DNA of 64,000 bases from an uncultured Muribaculaceae bacterium (GCA_910585755.1 CAJUFH010000002.1:1-64000), one strand, 5' to 3'; counted from the stretch's first letter, positions 38,442 through 48,004 are shown. The notes: a model not told the origin generated them from the letters alone. Translations and numbers: made by a program.

Positions 38442-40691
38442 ATGATGAAAGAGTTTCTGAGTTTTGCCGCTGCGGCCCTGGTGCTTGCCGGGTGCGCGCG
38501 GGAGAAGACGGCGGAGGTCGCCGACCTGGTTGACCCGATGATCGGTACAGGGGCCCACGGCCATACGTTCCCCGGAGCGACTACACCGTTCGGAATGGTG
38601 CAGCTCAGCCCTGACACGGGTCTGGAAGGCTGGGACTGGTGTTCAGGTTATCACTATACCGACAGCACGATTATAGGTTTCACCCACACCCACCTCTCCG
38701 GCACCGGGCGCTCCGACCTTATGGACGTTATGCTGATGCCACATACCGGCGCTCCCAAACTGTCGCCGGAGGAATATACCTCGGCGTTCAGCCACGATGA
38801 CGAGGTTGCGACTCCCGGATATTACAAAGTGCTGCTAAAGGACCACGGAGTGACGGCCGAACTGACCGCGACTCCCCGGGCCGGCTTCCACCGCTATACC
38901 TTCCCGGCCGACAGCGCCGCGAACGTGATTCTCGACCTGGCCCACCACTACGCTACCGATTCGGTAATCAACACCACGCTGACGGCTGTCGGCGACTCGG
39001 TGCTTACCGGCGCCCGTTTCTCCCGCGGATGGGGCGAACCGGGGGAGCGCTTCTGGAGCGACCAGCATATTTACTATGCGATAAAGTTCTCGCGGCCATT
39101 CTCATCCTCGACCCTGGCGGTAGCTGGTGAGGGGGTTGACCCGTCGGTCGCCGCCGCTGGTGTCAAAGGGCCGGATGTGAAGTTTGTCGCCTCGTTCGAG
39201 CCTTCCGCCGAGCCGCTGCTCGTGAAGGTAGGCATTTCCGCGGTTTCCGAGGAGAACGCCCTGGCGAACCTCGCGGCGGAGATTCCCGCCTGGGATTTCG
39301 ACGGTGCGGCTGCTTCGGCCCGTGCCCTGTGGAACGACGAGTTGGGTAAGATTAAGGTCGAAGGGCCGGAAGATGCGAAGCGTATTTTCTATACCGCGAT
39401 GTATCACGCGATGACCACCCCTTACCTCTACAACGACGTCAACGGGGAGTACCGCGGCAGCGACGGGAAAGTCCACAAGGCCGAGGGGTTCAACAATTAT
39501 ACGGTCCTCTCCCTCTGGGACACTTTCCGTGCCGCCAACCCTCTCTATACCATTACCAATCCCAAGTTAGCCTCCGACCTCGTGAACTCCATGCTCGCGC
39601 AGTACGACGAATACGGGCTGCTCCCCGTATGGAGCCTATGGTCGAGCGAGACAAACTGCATGATCGGCTACCATGCCATACCGGTTATAGTTGACGCTTA
39701 TTTCAAGGGAATCGGAGGCTTTGACGCGGAGAAGGCTTACCAGGCGATGAAGACCTCCGCCATGCAGGATGATTTCGGCATTGACCTGCTGAAAAAATAC
39801 GGGTATATCCCCAATGACCTCTACAACCGTTCGGTCGCTACGGCGCTGGAATACTGCTACGATGACTGGTGCGTTTCCCGAATGGCCGAAGCGCTGGGAC
39901 ACAAGGAGGATGCCCGCTATTTCGCGGAACGAGCCGCGGGCTATGCGAAGTATTTCGACCCGGAGTTCGGGCTGATGAACGGCGTGGACTCCAAGGGGCG
40001 TTTCCGCCGCCCGTTCGACCCGGCGTTCGCCTCGTATGGCGAATGTGACTGGATCGAGGGGAACTCGTTGCAATTCTCTTTCTTTGTTCCGCACGATGTC
40101 AGCGGCCTGATCGGCCTGATGGGGGGCAACGAAAAGTTCGACGCCGCGATTGACCGCCTTTTCACCGAAGCTGTCGACCCCGGAGATGACGCTCCGATTG
40201 ACATTTCGGGAATTATCGGCGGATACGCCCACGGCAACGAGCCGTCGCACCATGTCGCCTACCTCCACAATTATACCGGCAACTATGCCGCCACGCAGCG
40301 GCGAGTGCGCGAGATTGCCGATTCCCTCTATACCTCTGCTCCTGATGGCCTTTGCGGCAACGACGACTGCGGCCAGATGTCGGCCTGGTATGTTTTCTCG
40401 GCCCTCGGCTTCTACCCTGTCAATCCGGCTGAAGGTGTCTATGTCCTTGGAGTGCCCCTGCTGGAAAGCGCCACAATCAAGGCCGGCGAGAAGCCTTTCA
40501 CAATGAAGGCTGTCGGGTTTAGCCCTGAAAACAGATACGTTACGGGTGTCCGGCTTGACGGAAAACCGTATGACAAGCTGTATATCACTCATTCAGATAT
40601 TCTCCGTGGCGCGGAGCTGGAATTTGTCATGGGACCTGAACCCAAAAATATCCCGGGGGCTCAGGTACCCCCTTCAGCCGGTTTGAGATAA
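38442..40691 (+). CDS. Alpha-mannosidase, glycoside hydrolase family 92
   Basis: A 749-residue lipoprotein (lipobox LVLAGC, Cys18). Family marks are plentiful: VDPMIGTGAHGHTFPGATTP at the mature start, GFTHTHLSGTG, NYTVLSLWDTFRAANPL, and the conserved GNEPSHHVAYLHNY near residue 600 carrying the catalytic Glu. GH92 enzymes are calcium-dependent exo-alpha-mannosidases (1,2, 1,3, 1,4 or 1,6) that act on N-glycans or fungal mannan. The linkage cannot be deduced safely. Its stop overlaps the GH3 start by one base (TAATG), so the two are translationally coupled. Confidence 0.95.
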   Translation: MMKEFLSFAAAALVLAGCAREKTAEVADLVDPMIGTGAHGHTFPGATTPFGMVQLSPDTGLEGWDWCSGYHYTDSTIIGFTHTHLSGTGRSDLMDVMLMPHTGAPKLSPEEYTSAFSHDDEVATPGYYKVLLKDHGVTAELTATPRAGFHRYTFPADSAANVILDLAHHYATDSVINTTLTAVGDSVLTGARFSRGWGEPGERFWSDQHIYYAIKFSRPFSSSTLAVAGEGVDPSVAAAGVKGPDVKFVASFEPSAEPLLVKVGISAVSEENALANLAAEIPAWDFDGAAASARALWNDELGKIKVEGPEDAKRIFYTAMYHAMTTPYLYNDVNGEYRGSDGKVHKAEGFNNYTVLSLWDTFRAANPLYTITNPKLASDLVNSMLAQYDEYGLLPVWSLWSSETNCMIGYHAIPVIVDAYFKGIGGFDAEKAYQAMKTSAMQDDFGIDLLKKYGYIPNDLYNRSVATALEYCYDDWCVSRMAEALGHKEDARYFAERAAGYAKYFDPEFGLMNGVDSKGRFRRPFDPAFASYGECDWIEGNSLQFSFFVPHDVSGLIGLMGGNEKFDAAIDRLFTEAVDPGDDAPIDISGIIGGYAHGNEPSHHVAYLHNYTGNYAATQRRVREIADSLYTSAPDGLCGNDDCGQMSAWYVFSALGFYPVNPAEGVYVLGVPLLESATIKAGEKPFTMKAVGFSPENRYVTGVRLDGKPYDKLYITHSDILRGAELEFVMGPEPKNIPGAQVPPSAGLR

Positions 40692-43537
40692 TGAAAGGCG
40701 CGTTGAAACTGGCTCTGGGTCTGCTATTGGCCGCGGTCGGCGGCAGCGGACCACTCTCGGCGAAGGTGTACACCCTTTCAGCCGGGGGCGCGGAACTCGC
40801 AGTTGACGTTTCCCGCGGGGCGAGGATTATCTCACTGCGCCGCGGCGACAAGGAGATGCTGCTCCCGGATTCGGTAAACGGCCGCTTCTATGGCGCTACG
40901 ATGTGGGTTTCCCCTCAGCGCGACTACTGGCCGGAACGTCCGGCGCTCGACCGCGAACCATACAAGGCGAAATATAAAAAAGGGACTCTCCACGCTGTCA
41001 GCGCCACAGACTCCCTTACCGGCTTGCGGTTTGAGAAACGCTTTTCCGCGGACGAAACGCTCGGCGGATTCGATATCGAGTACACAATCCATAACGACGG
41101 GAAGGAGTCTCGCCGCGTCGCCGTGTGGGATGTGGCCCGCGTGCGCCACGGCCTGACTTATTTCCCTTTTGAGTCAGCCGACATTCCGGGTTGCGAGTCC
41201 AACCTGTCCGACCTGACAATCACCCCCTCACTGGCTGTCTACGCTCCCCCTCCCGGATCTGTACGCGGCAAAGAAAAGTTCTACGCCAAGACCCGCGAGC
41301 CCTGGATTGCCCATCGCTCCAACGGGCTGCTGTTCGTGAAAATGTTTGAGCCTACGGAGGTGAAAGACCTGCCCCCCTTGCAGGGAGAGGTCGAAATTTT
41401 CTCGGCGCCTGGCAGAAGTTACGTTGAAATCGAGAACCACGGGCCTTACACGCTGCTTCTCCCTGGAGAATCAGTTACTTATAAACAACGATGGTACCTC
41501 CACGACGATGACTCCCGCCTCCCGTTGGAGGAGCGGGTTGATGCCTTGCTCCCGCGCCTGACCCTCGACGAGAAGTTGGGGCTGGTAAGGGCTGAAAGCA
41601 AGTTCGCTTCCGGGGGTGTCCCCCGTTTCGGAATCCCGACGATAGAGATGGCCGACGGCCCCCACGGCATCCGTGCGGAATTTCAACGCCAGGCGTTCGT
41701 CTACCGCGGACTGACGACCGATTCCGCGACTGTTTTCCCCTCCCTGACATCCCTCGCGGCTACCTGGAATCCCTCTCTTGCCGCTGAATACGGGGAGGCC
41801 CTCGGCGAGGAAGCCGCTGCCAGGGGAAAGGATGTGGTTCTCGGCCCTGGACTGAATATCAGCCGCACGCCCCTCGGAGGACGCAATTTTGAATATATGG
41901 GAGAGGACCCGTTCCTCGCCGGACGGATGGCGGTACCATATATCCGCGGAATACAGTCGAAGGGGGTGGCCGCGTGCGCGAAGCATTTCGCGGCCAACAA
42001 CCAGGAAACCGCCCGCACGCTGGTCGACGCCCGCGTTTCCGACAACGCCCTCCGCGCGATTTACCTTCCCGCGTTCAAGGCCGCTGTCGAGGAGGGGGGC
42101 GTATGGAGCGTAATGGGCGCGTATAACAAGGTCAACGGCCAGTATGCCTGCCATAACTCCCGCCTTGTGAATGATATTCTGAAAGGGGAATGGGGTTTTG
42201 ACGGGGCTTTGATAAGTGATTGGGGAGGCACCCATTCTACCCGCGAGGCGGCACTGAACGGCCTTGATATCGAGATGGCTACCTATATCGATGGGGAATG
42301 GACCAAAGGGGACCAGGAGTATGGCGAATATTATCTCGCGAGACCCTATAAGGAACTGCTTCTCAGCGGGGAAATTCCCCTTGCGACTCTCGACGACAAG
42401 GTAAGGCGCGTGTTGCGGCTCAGGTTCCGTACGGAACCCTACTATCGCCGCGGCTCGATCGCGACCAAGGAGCATTTCGATGTCGCTCGGCGTATTGCCG
42501 AGGAAGGAATCGTGCTTCTTAAAAACGATACCGCGGCCGGTCAGCCGCTTCTTCCGCTGGCCGCCGGACGGCGTATTCTTGTAGTCGGCGACAACGCCGT
42601 GCGTCGGCTGAACGAGGGGGGCGGTTCATCGGAACTGAAAGCAGCCCGGATGGTAAGCCCCCTCGAAGGGATGCGGCAGCGTTTCGGTGATGAAAACGTA
42701 CGGTTCGCGAGGGGGTATGTTGCTCCCGCCGCGACCGGGTTACTCCCGATAGCTCCTCCGACCGCGCTTGAACTGCGCGCCGGAGAGAGGGCCGTGGCCG
42801 ATTCGCTCCGCGCCGAGGCCGTCGCTATGGCGCGGGAAGCTGATGTCGTAGTGCTGTTCGGCGGATTGAACAAAAATCAGTACCAGGACTGCGAGTCGGA
42901 CGACCGGCTCTCTTTCCGTCTCCCGTTCTTCCAGGACGAACTGGTTGATGCTCTGTTGGAGGCCAATCAGAATCTCGTAATGGTACTGTTCGGGGGGAAT
43001 CCGGTCGAACTCCCTGCCGCGGATAAAATCCCCGCACTGCTTCAGGCGTTCTACCCCGGTTCGATGGGTGGCACGGCCCTGGCGGGAATCATTTCCGGCG
43101 ATGTGAATCCTTCGGGGCGCCTCCCGTTCACCTTCCCGCGCCGTCTCTCTGACCTTTACGATGTTTCCCCCTTTACGTCTGAGAATCCTCCGACGGTTGA
43201 ATACGCCGAAGATACCCTGGTCGGCTACCGCTGGTTCCATGCGAAGGGAATCGCTCCGCTTTTCCCCTTCGGCCACGGACTGAGCTACACGACTTTCCGC
43301 TACTCCAATTCCCGCCGCGAAGGCAACACCGTAATGGTCGATGTTACGAACACAGGCGACAGGGCCGGTGCTGAGACCGTTCAATTGTACTCGCTTGCCC
43401 CTGACGGAGTAAAATCCCTGGAGACATTCAGCAAAGTCAGCCTCGTCCCCGGCGAGATGCGTACCGTCTCGCTTGATGTATCAGCAGTGCCCCCTGGTGC
43501 CGGACTGCTCCTCGGCGACTCCGCACTCAATCTGTAA
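40691..43537 (+). CDS. DUF4380-like domain fused to glycoside hydrolase family 3
   Basis: A 948-residue exported protein. Residues 1-24 are the signal; about 25-265 resemble DUF4380, a galactose-mutarotase-like beta-sandwich (GARIISLRRGDKEMLLP, then MWVSPQRDYWPERP). A short linker (WYLHDDDSRLPLEERVDALL) leads to a full GH3 enzyme: GPHGIRAEF, KHFAANNQET, nucleophile Asp510 in ALISDWGGTHS, the alpha/beta sandwich domain, and a C-terminal fibronectin-III-like domain that seems shortened (ends LLLGDSALNL). GH3 enzymes release beta-linked glucose, xylose or GlcNAc. Co-translated with GH92. The fusion with DUF4380 is unusual in my experience; the domain may recognise or present sugar. Confidence 0.88.
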   Translation: MKGALKLALGLLLAAVGGSGPLSAKVYTLSAGGAELAVDVSRGARIISLRRGDKEMLLPDSVNGRFYGATMWVSPQRDYWPERPALDREPYKAKYKKGTLHAVSATDSLTGLRFEKRFSADETLGGFDIEYTIHNDGKESRRVAVWDVARVRHGLTYFPFESADIPGCESNLSDLTITPSLAVYAPPPGSVRGKEKFYAKTREPWIAHRSNGLLFVKMFEPTEVKDLPPLQGEVEIFSAPGRSYVEIENHGPYTLLLPGESVTYKQRWYLHDDDSRLPLEERVDALLPRLTLDEKLGLVRAESKFASGGVPRFGIPTIEMADGPHGIRAEFQRQAFVYRGLTTDSATVFPSLTSLAATWNPSLAAEYGEALGEEAAARGKDVVLGPGLNISRTPLGGRNFEYMGEDPFLAGRMAVPYIRGIQSKGVAACAKHFAANNQETARTLVDARVSDNALRAIYLPAFKAAVEEGGVWSVMGAYNKVNGQYACHNSRLVNDILKGEWGFDGALISDWGGTHSTREAALNGLDIEMATYIDGEWTKGDQEYGEYYLARPYKELLLSGEIPLATLDDKVRRVLRLRFRTEPYYRRGSIATKEHFDVARRIAEEGIVLLKNDTAAGQPLLPLAAGRRILVVGDNAVRRLNEGGGSSELKAARMVSPLEGMRQRFGDENVRFARGYVAPAATGLLPIAPPTALELRAGERAVADSLRAEAVAMAREADVVVLFGGLNKNQYQDCESDDRLSFRLPFFQDELVDALLEANQNLVMVLFGGNPVELPAADKIPALLQAFYPGSMGGTALAGIISGDVNPSGRLPFTFPRRLSDLYDVSPFTSENPPTVEYAEDTLVGYRWFHAKGIAPLFPFGHGLSYTTFRYSNSRREGNTVMVDVTNTGDRAGAETVQLYSLAPDGVKSLETFSKVSLVPGEMRTVSLDVSAVPPGAGLLLGDSALNL

Positions 43538-43581
43538 TGCTTTCAAGCGACGACCCAGATGGGCCATTATGATACACCCTC

Positions 43582-44391
43582 TTAAAAATCGGGGATTTCG
43601 GAGGGATGGAAAGTGATGGAGGCGGTTGAGAGGGGGGCGGCGAGGAAGTAGCCGAGCGCCATCGGGCCGGAGAAAAGGCGCGGGCCGGTGCTGTCGGCTC
43701 CGATCGCTTCGAGGTAGTCGTGCATCTCGCGGGATATCGGGGCGACAGTGACGGTCAGCACGTCGCCGTCGACCAGCACGGTGTCGTCCTCCTCTTCCGA
43801 AGTGTCTTTCCTCGTTGTCATGAACACCTCGTTGATTTCCCCGGCGTAGACCATGTTGCCGCTGACGGCGCGCCACATATAAGCCTCGTCATTGCGGTAG
43901 ACGCGTATCCAGTAACATTGTTCCGGCTCTGCGGCGAAGCGGGTCTGCAGGACCGCGACTCGGTCGTATGGCATCTCGATCCACGCGAGGGTCAGCTCAG
44001 GGGTGGCGGCCGCGGGTGGCATCAGGCACTCCGCGGTGTTCGCCTCAGCCGTTCCGGGGCGCGTCACCGACAGCAGATAGCGGTGCCTCTCGATTCCCCC
44101 CTGCGGCGAGACATAAGGGTCTTCAGGCGACGTGCCGGAGGGGATGAGGTCGACTGTCGTCCCGTCGGTGAGGTCTGTGAGGCGTACGGTGGCTCCAGCG
44201 ACCTGGCGGCGGTTCATCGGCTCGTCCATCGGGGTGGTTTCCGTCAGGCTGACTGTCGCGCCATCCTGCGTTACCGAACCCTCGATAACGAGAATCGGCT
44301 CTATGTCGCGGTATTTGAAATCAATCTCTTTCTCGCATCCCGCGAGCAGCAGCGCCGCGGCGGGAAGCAGTTTCAGTAGTCGTGAGCGCAT
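43582..44391 (-). CDS. DUF4249-family lipoprotein
   Basis: A 269-residue lipoprotein (MRSRLLKLLPAAALLLAGCE, lipobox Cys19). The opening VIEGSVTQDGATVSLTET and the Ig-like first half with later YWIRVYRNDEAYMWR match DUF4249, a family almost always encoded beside a TonB-dependent receptor. It starts 6 bases after the receptor gene ends, confirming the pair. Probably a periplasmic-side or surface accessory of the receptor. Ligand unknown. It converges on the GH3 gene across 44 bases that hold no clear terminator. Confidence 0.85.
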   Translation of the reverse strand: MRSRLLKLLPAAALLLAGCEKEIDFKYRDIEPILVIEGSVTQDGATVSLTETTPMDEPMNRRQVAGATVRLTDLTDGTTVDLIPSGTSPEDPYVSPQGGIERHRYLLSVTRPGTAEANTAECLMPPAAATPELTLAWIEMPYDRVAVLQTRFAAEPEQCYWIRVYRNDEAYMWRAVSGNMVYAGEINEVFMTTRKDTSEEEDDTVLVDGDVLTVTVAPISREMHDYLEAIGADSTGPRLFSGPMALGYFLAAPLSTASITFHPSEIPDF

Positions 44392-44397
44392 GCCTGG

Positions 44398-46515
44398 TTA
44401 GAATTTGAGGGTGTAGGAAACCGAGGGGACGAGGCCGAACATGGCGCGTTGCACGGCGCGGGTGCCGGAGGGTTTCGACGGGTCGTCCTCGAAGTAAACG
44501 ATATACGGGTTGTAGCGGCAATAGGCGTTGTAAATTCCGAAAGCCCACTGGGTTGTGAAGCGTTTCCCGCGGCGGGTCCAGGTCGCGGAGAGGTCGAGAC
44601 GGTGGGTCGGAGGCACGCGGTAGCCGTTGCGCCGCGAATAATAGTAGACGGTTGTCCCGTCAAGCTCGTACTTGGCGTCCGGGGCGGTGATAGGGTTGCC
44701 GGAGGAGAAAATCCAGGAGACGGAGGCGCTCCAGCGTTCGTTGAAGCGGTAAATCGCGGCTACCGATATGTCGTGGCGATGGTCGTTGGTCGCGTCATAC
44801 CACCGGCCCCCGTTGATTCCCGGAATACGGGTCTCCGTGCGGGATAGGGTATAGGCCACCCAGCCTGTGAGCGGCCCGGAGTTCTTGCGGAACATCAGTT
44901 CGGCCCCATAACTGCGTCCGCGCCCGCGGAGGATGATGCTTTCGAGGTTCACGCGGGAGAACATCGTGCGCCCGTCGGCGTAGTCGTAGACGTTACGCAG
45001 GTCCTTGTAATACAGTTCAGCGGACCAGTCGAATATGCCGTCGGAGGTCATACCCGAGTAGCCCATACCCGCTTGCGCGGCCCTCTCGGGGCGTACCGAG
45101 GCGGAGGTCAGCGCGTAGCGGTCGAACGGGAAGCTGGTCGAGGATGAGCGGACGGCGTGGAGGTTCTGTGTCGCGGTGCCTGCCCCGAGCTTGATGTTGT
45201 GGCAGGGATTGATGCTGTACTTGACGCTCACGCGGGGTTCGACGTCGACGTAGGTCTTCGAGGAGAAGTTCGGGGCGCTCTCCCCGATGCCGGTAAATTC
45301 GTGGAACCGGCTCCCCGACATTGCCGAGAATACCGACAGCCTCGCACCCGCGGAAAGACCCCAGCGCTCTCCGACCGCGCCCTCGTAGCTCGCCCACAGG
45401 GCGTTCTGCCACCCTGAGCGAATCTCCTTTTGGGAAGAGCCCTTGACGCGCATGTCGGCTGATTTTACCCGAAGAAGCTGCGAGCGCAGTCCGAACTCGA
45501 GCGAGTGGCCGTCGCTGACCTCCCAGCGGGCTTTTTCGGAAAGGGAGAAATCGCGGACATACTGCCTGAGTTCCTGGTCGATATGCATCATCGTCATTGA
45601 CATTTTCGGAGAATAGTCGGTGACGGCTCCAGTCGTGGTGAAGGTAAGTCGCTCTCCGGCCCGCGCCGTCCAGTTGACCGAGCCGCCGAGGTTCCCCCAG
45701 TACATCCCCATAAGGCGGTCAATGGCCATATTGTCGTGGCTGATGATGAACGAAACGTCGAGGATGTCCCCCTGGCGCGGTATGTAGCGCGCTTTCGCGG
45801 TAATGTCGTAGAAGTTCATCACCGTCCCGCGGTATTGCGGTACCATTTGCAGGAAAGCGTCGACGTAGGAGCGCCTCGCCGCCACTGCCACCGACAGCTT
45901 GTCGCGCACTACCGGCCCTTCGGCCTTCGCTTTTGCCGCAAGGATGCCGATGGTCCCTCCGGCGTGCCAGCGTTCCATGTCGCCCGGCGCGAGCGCGGTT
46001 TCGAGCACGGAGGCGGTCGCGCCTCCGAACTGTGCGGGGAAAGGACCTTTGAAAAGCGTGGCGCGCCCTAAGGCGTTGTCGTTGAAGGTCGAGAAGATTC
46101 CCATGACGTGCGACGGGTTGTAAAGCGTTATGCCGTCGAGCTGGATCAGGTTCTGCGAGGCGGTTCCGCCGCGTACCTCGAACCCTCCTCCTCCGTCACC
46201 CTCGCCGCGTACTCCCGGCATCAGGGCGATCGACTTTATGATGTCGTTTTCGCCGAAAAGCTGGGGAACCTGCGCCAGTTTGGCAAGTTCCAGGTTTTCA
46301 ACGCCCAACCGCAGCGCGTCGACTCTCTGCCGGGCCGACTGTCCGGTGACGACAACCTCTTCAAGCGACCCTTGCAGAAGGCTGTCAGCCGCTGCCTCCC
46401 CGCCGGGCAGTTCTGCCCCGAGGCAGCCAAGAGCGCCCAAGGCCGCCCCACAGACCGCAAAAGCCATACGGGCTGGTAATGTGGTTGGAAATTTGGATAT
46501 TCGGAGGTCAAACAT
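44398..46515 (-). CDS. TonB-dependent outer membrane receptor (DUF4249 partner)
   Basis: A 705-residue receptor. The plug begins after SLEEVVVTGQSARQRVD (TonB-box-like) and includes IALMPGVRGEGDGGGGFEVR, NLIQLDGITLYNPSHVMGIF and FPAQFGGATAS; the barrel ends in a terminal strand LVPSVSYTLKF. It lacks the CarboxypepD_reg domain common in this group. The start is uncertain: the ATG at 46515 gives a leader with Arg and Lys before the hydrophobic stretch, but the likely transcript start is almost at this codon, so the ATG at 46467 is possible although its n-region lacks a positive charge. It is first in a two-gene operon with DUF4249. Substrate unknown. Confidence 0.9.
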   Translation of the reverse strand: MFDLRISKFPTTLPARMAFAVCGAALGALGCLGAELPGGEAAADSLLQGSLEEVVVTGQSARQRVDALRLGVENLELAKLAQVPQLFGENDIIKSIALMPGVRGEGDGGGGFEVRGGTASQNLIQLDGITLYNPSHVMGIFSTFNDNALGRATLFKGPFPAQFGGATASVLETALAPGDMERWHAGGTIGILAAKAKAEGPVVRDKLSVAVAARRSYVDAFLQMVPQYRGTVMNFYDITAKARYIPRQGDILDVSFIISHDNMAIDRLMGMYWGNLGGSVNWTARAGERLTFTTTGAVTDYSPKMSMTMMHIDQELRQYVRDFSLSEKARWEVSDGHSLEFGLRSQLLRVKSADMRVKGSSQKEIRSGWQNALWASYEGAVGERWGLSAGARLSVFSAMSGSRFHEFTGIGESAPNFSSKTYVDVEPRVSVKYSINPCHNIKLGAGTATQNLHAVRSSSTSFPFDRYALTSASVRPERAAQAGMGYSGMTSDGIFDWSAELYYKDLRNVYDYADGRTMFSRVNLESIILRGRGRSYGAELMFRKNSGPLTGWVAYTLSRTETRIPGINGGRWYDATNDHRHDISVAAIYRFNERWSASVSWIFSSGNPITAPDAKYELDGTTVYYYSRRNGYRVPPTHRLDLSATWTRRGKRFTTQWAFGIYNAYCRYNPYIVYFEDDPSKPSGTRAVQRAMFGLVPSVSYTLKF

Positions 46516-46519
46516 TCCG

Positions 46520-46551
46520 CAAAATTACGAAAATAGCTAAATTCGCGGAAA
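46520..46551 (-). promoter_or_regulatory. Probable promoter of the TonB/DUF4249 operon
   Basis: Minus strand: TTTC (46551-46548), 20 bases, TAATTTTG (46527-46520). The -7 box is exact. It places the transcript start next to the annotated ATG, hence the start-site doubt for that gene. Confidence 0.45.
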
Positions 46552-46569
46552 CGAAAACCCTGATTAAAG

Positions 46570-46714
46570 TTTCGCAAGTTTTCAACTTGCTTTCTGTGAA
46601 TGGTGAATAGTGAAAGGTTAAGATAATACTTCATGTTAAACGGACTATTATCTTCACTCAGGCTTTGCCTGATTTTCACTTTTCACTTAATTCACTTCAA
46701 CTGAGCTTGCGAAA
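46570..46714 (+). repeat. Nested inverted repeat in a divergent intergenic region
   Basis: TTTCGCAAG (46570-46578) is matched by CTTGCGAAA (46706-46714). Nested inside are AAGATAATA (46620-46628)/TATTATCTT (46646-46654), GTGAAT/ATTCAC and AGTGAAA/TTTCACT pairs, and a small hairpin TCAGGC-TTT-GCCTGA (46658-46672). Similar TTCACTTTTCAC runs occur before macA (about 56120-56140). It may be a MITE-like remnant. Confidence 0.45.
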
Positions 46715-46730
46715 GTTGAAAGATAGAATA

Positions 46731-47405
46731 ATGAAGGAAGTACAGATTGGTTTTGAGCCGGAAATCGCGGCCGCGGCCCCGGGGCTGGCGGTTGTCAGAA
46801 TCGCGGCAGAAGTCGTCAACGGCCCTACCGATCCGGCCCTGCGGCGCGAGCTTACTGAGCTGGCCGAGCGGGTAGAAAGCTCATACGCCCTCCAGGATAT
46901 AAACCACCGCCCAGGTATCGCCGCGACCCGCGCCGCCTACAAGGCGCTCGGCAAGGAGCCGAACCGCTATCGTCCCGCCCAGGAGCAGCTAATGCGCCGG
47001 ATAGTGAACGGCAAGGGGCTGTACTTCATCGACAATCTCGTGGATGTCTGCAACTATGTCTCCATCGCGAGCGGTTATGCGATCGGGGCCTTCGATTCGG
47101 AAAAAATCGCCGGCGACACGCTGACCCTCGGGGTTGGGCGCCCAGGAGAACCATACGAGGGGATAGGCCGCGGTCCTATCAATATCGAGGGAATGCCCGT
47201 CTACCGCGATGTGACAGGGGGCGTCGGGACCCCGACGAGCGACAACGAACGCACGAAAATAACCCCCTCCACCCGCCAGCTTACCGTCTGCATAAACATC
47301 TATGGCGAAGAGATGTCCCCGGCAGAGGTCGCCGAACTTTACTCCTCACTCCTCCGCCGCTACTGCTCCGCCACCTCCCTCTCCGTCGAAATCTTCCGTC
47401 ACTGA
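46731..47405 (+). CDS. B3/B4 tRNA-synthetase-like domain protein
   Basis: A 224-residue cytoplasmic protein starting MKEVQIGFEPE; the longer frame upstream runs into the intergenic repeat and was rejected. The body fits the stand-alone B3/B4 domain family related to the beta subunit of phenylalanyl-tRNA synthetase: HRPGIAATRAAYKALGKEPN, then the strand-rich core YFIDNLVDVCNYVSIASGYA and AFDSEKIAGDTLTLGVGR. Free B3/B4 proteins may edit misacylated tRNA or bind nucleic acid; the role here is unproved. It converges on the OMP gene with a 9-base gap. Confidence 0.85.
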   Translation: MKEVQIGFEPEIAAAAPGLAVVRIAAEVVNGPTDPALRRELTELAERVESSYALQDINHRPGIAATRAAYKALGKEPNRYRPAQEQLMRRIVNGKGLYFIDNLVDVCNYVSIASGYAIGAFDSEKIAGDTLTLGVGRPGEPYEGIGRGPINIEGMPVYRDVTGGVGTPTSDNERTKITPSTRQLTVCINIYGEEMSPAEVAELYSSLLRRYCSATSLSVEIFRH

Positions 47406-47413
47406 GAGTGGCG

Positions 47414-48004
47414 TTAACGGAAATTGAAGCGGAGGCCGATGGTGAGCTGGAGGATGTCGCTGACGTGGAGGGAGCTGTTGCCGAAGGCGCTCAGTACGTA
47501 GATGTCGCAGCTTCCGAACTCGTAAAAGGCCGTGAGCGACTGGCCGCGTCCCCGATAGCCTCGGAAATGCCAGGTGAAACGCTCGCCGATTGAAATATTG
47601 GTTCGGATTTTTGTCGGCAGCAGGTAGTATCCGGCGGCGTAGCGGTCGGGCTGTTTGAGCCAGAAACGGCTGCTCGCGATTGTCGTGAAGTAGAGGCTCG
47701 CCGTCAGTGGCTGGAAGCTGAACCTGTCGTTAATCCGGAAGTTCCAGGGCACGAAATTCTCTTTCAGCGCCAGCACGGCCTTGCAGGAGTTGGAATCGTA
47801 TTTCGGAACAATCCCGACGCTGATGTCGGTCTCCCATTTGTCCCCTCTGCCGTATGACCATCCCGCTCCGGCGGATACGATTCCCATCCCGCCCCCGGAC
47901 TGGAGGAGGGTGTGCGACGGTATCAGTCCCGACGCCGCCGCTTGCGGCGCTCCGGCAGCGGCAATTGCCGCCCCGACGGCGATTTTAGAAATGAACGACC
48001 TCAT
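47414..48004 (-). CDS. Small outer membrane beta-barrel protein
   Basis: A 196-residue exported protein. The ATG at 48004 gives MRSFISKIAVGAAIAAAGAP, a clean signal peptide; ATGs 6 and 15 bases upstream are possible. The mature part alternates hydrophobic and polar residues in about eight strands (WSYGRGDKWETDISVGIVP, SLTAFYEFGSCDIYVLSAFG) and ends LQLTIGLRFNFR, with the terminal aromatic-x-aromatic pattern typical of barrel assembly substrates. Function unknown. Its start overlaps the end of the metallophosphoesterase gene by 20 bases, so both are translated from one transcript. Confidence 0.8.
   Translation of the reverse strand: MRSFISKIAVGAAIAAAGAPQAAASGLIPSHTLLQSGGGMGIVSAGAGWSYGRGDKWETDISVGIVPKYDSNSCKAVLALKENFVPWNFRINDRFSFQPLTASLYFTTIASSRFWLKQPDRYAAGYYLLPTKIRTNISIGERFTWHFRGYRGRGQSLTAFYEFGSCDIYVLSAFGNSSLHVSDILQLTIGLRFNFR

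Noticed and set aside
43538..43581. Terminator between the converging GH3 and DUF4249 genes
   Set aside because: Only a weak CCCA/TGGG dyad with a 2-base loop and no T tract on either side of use.
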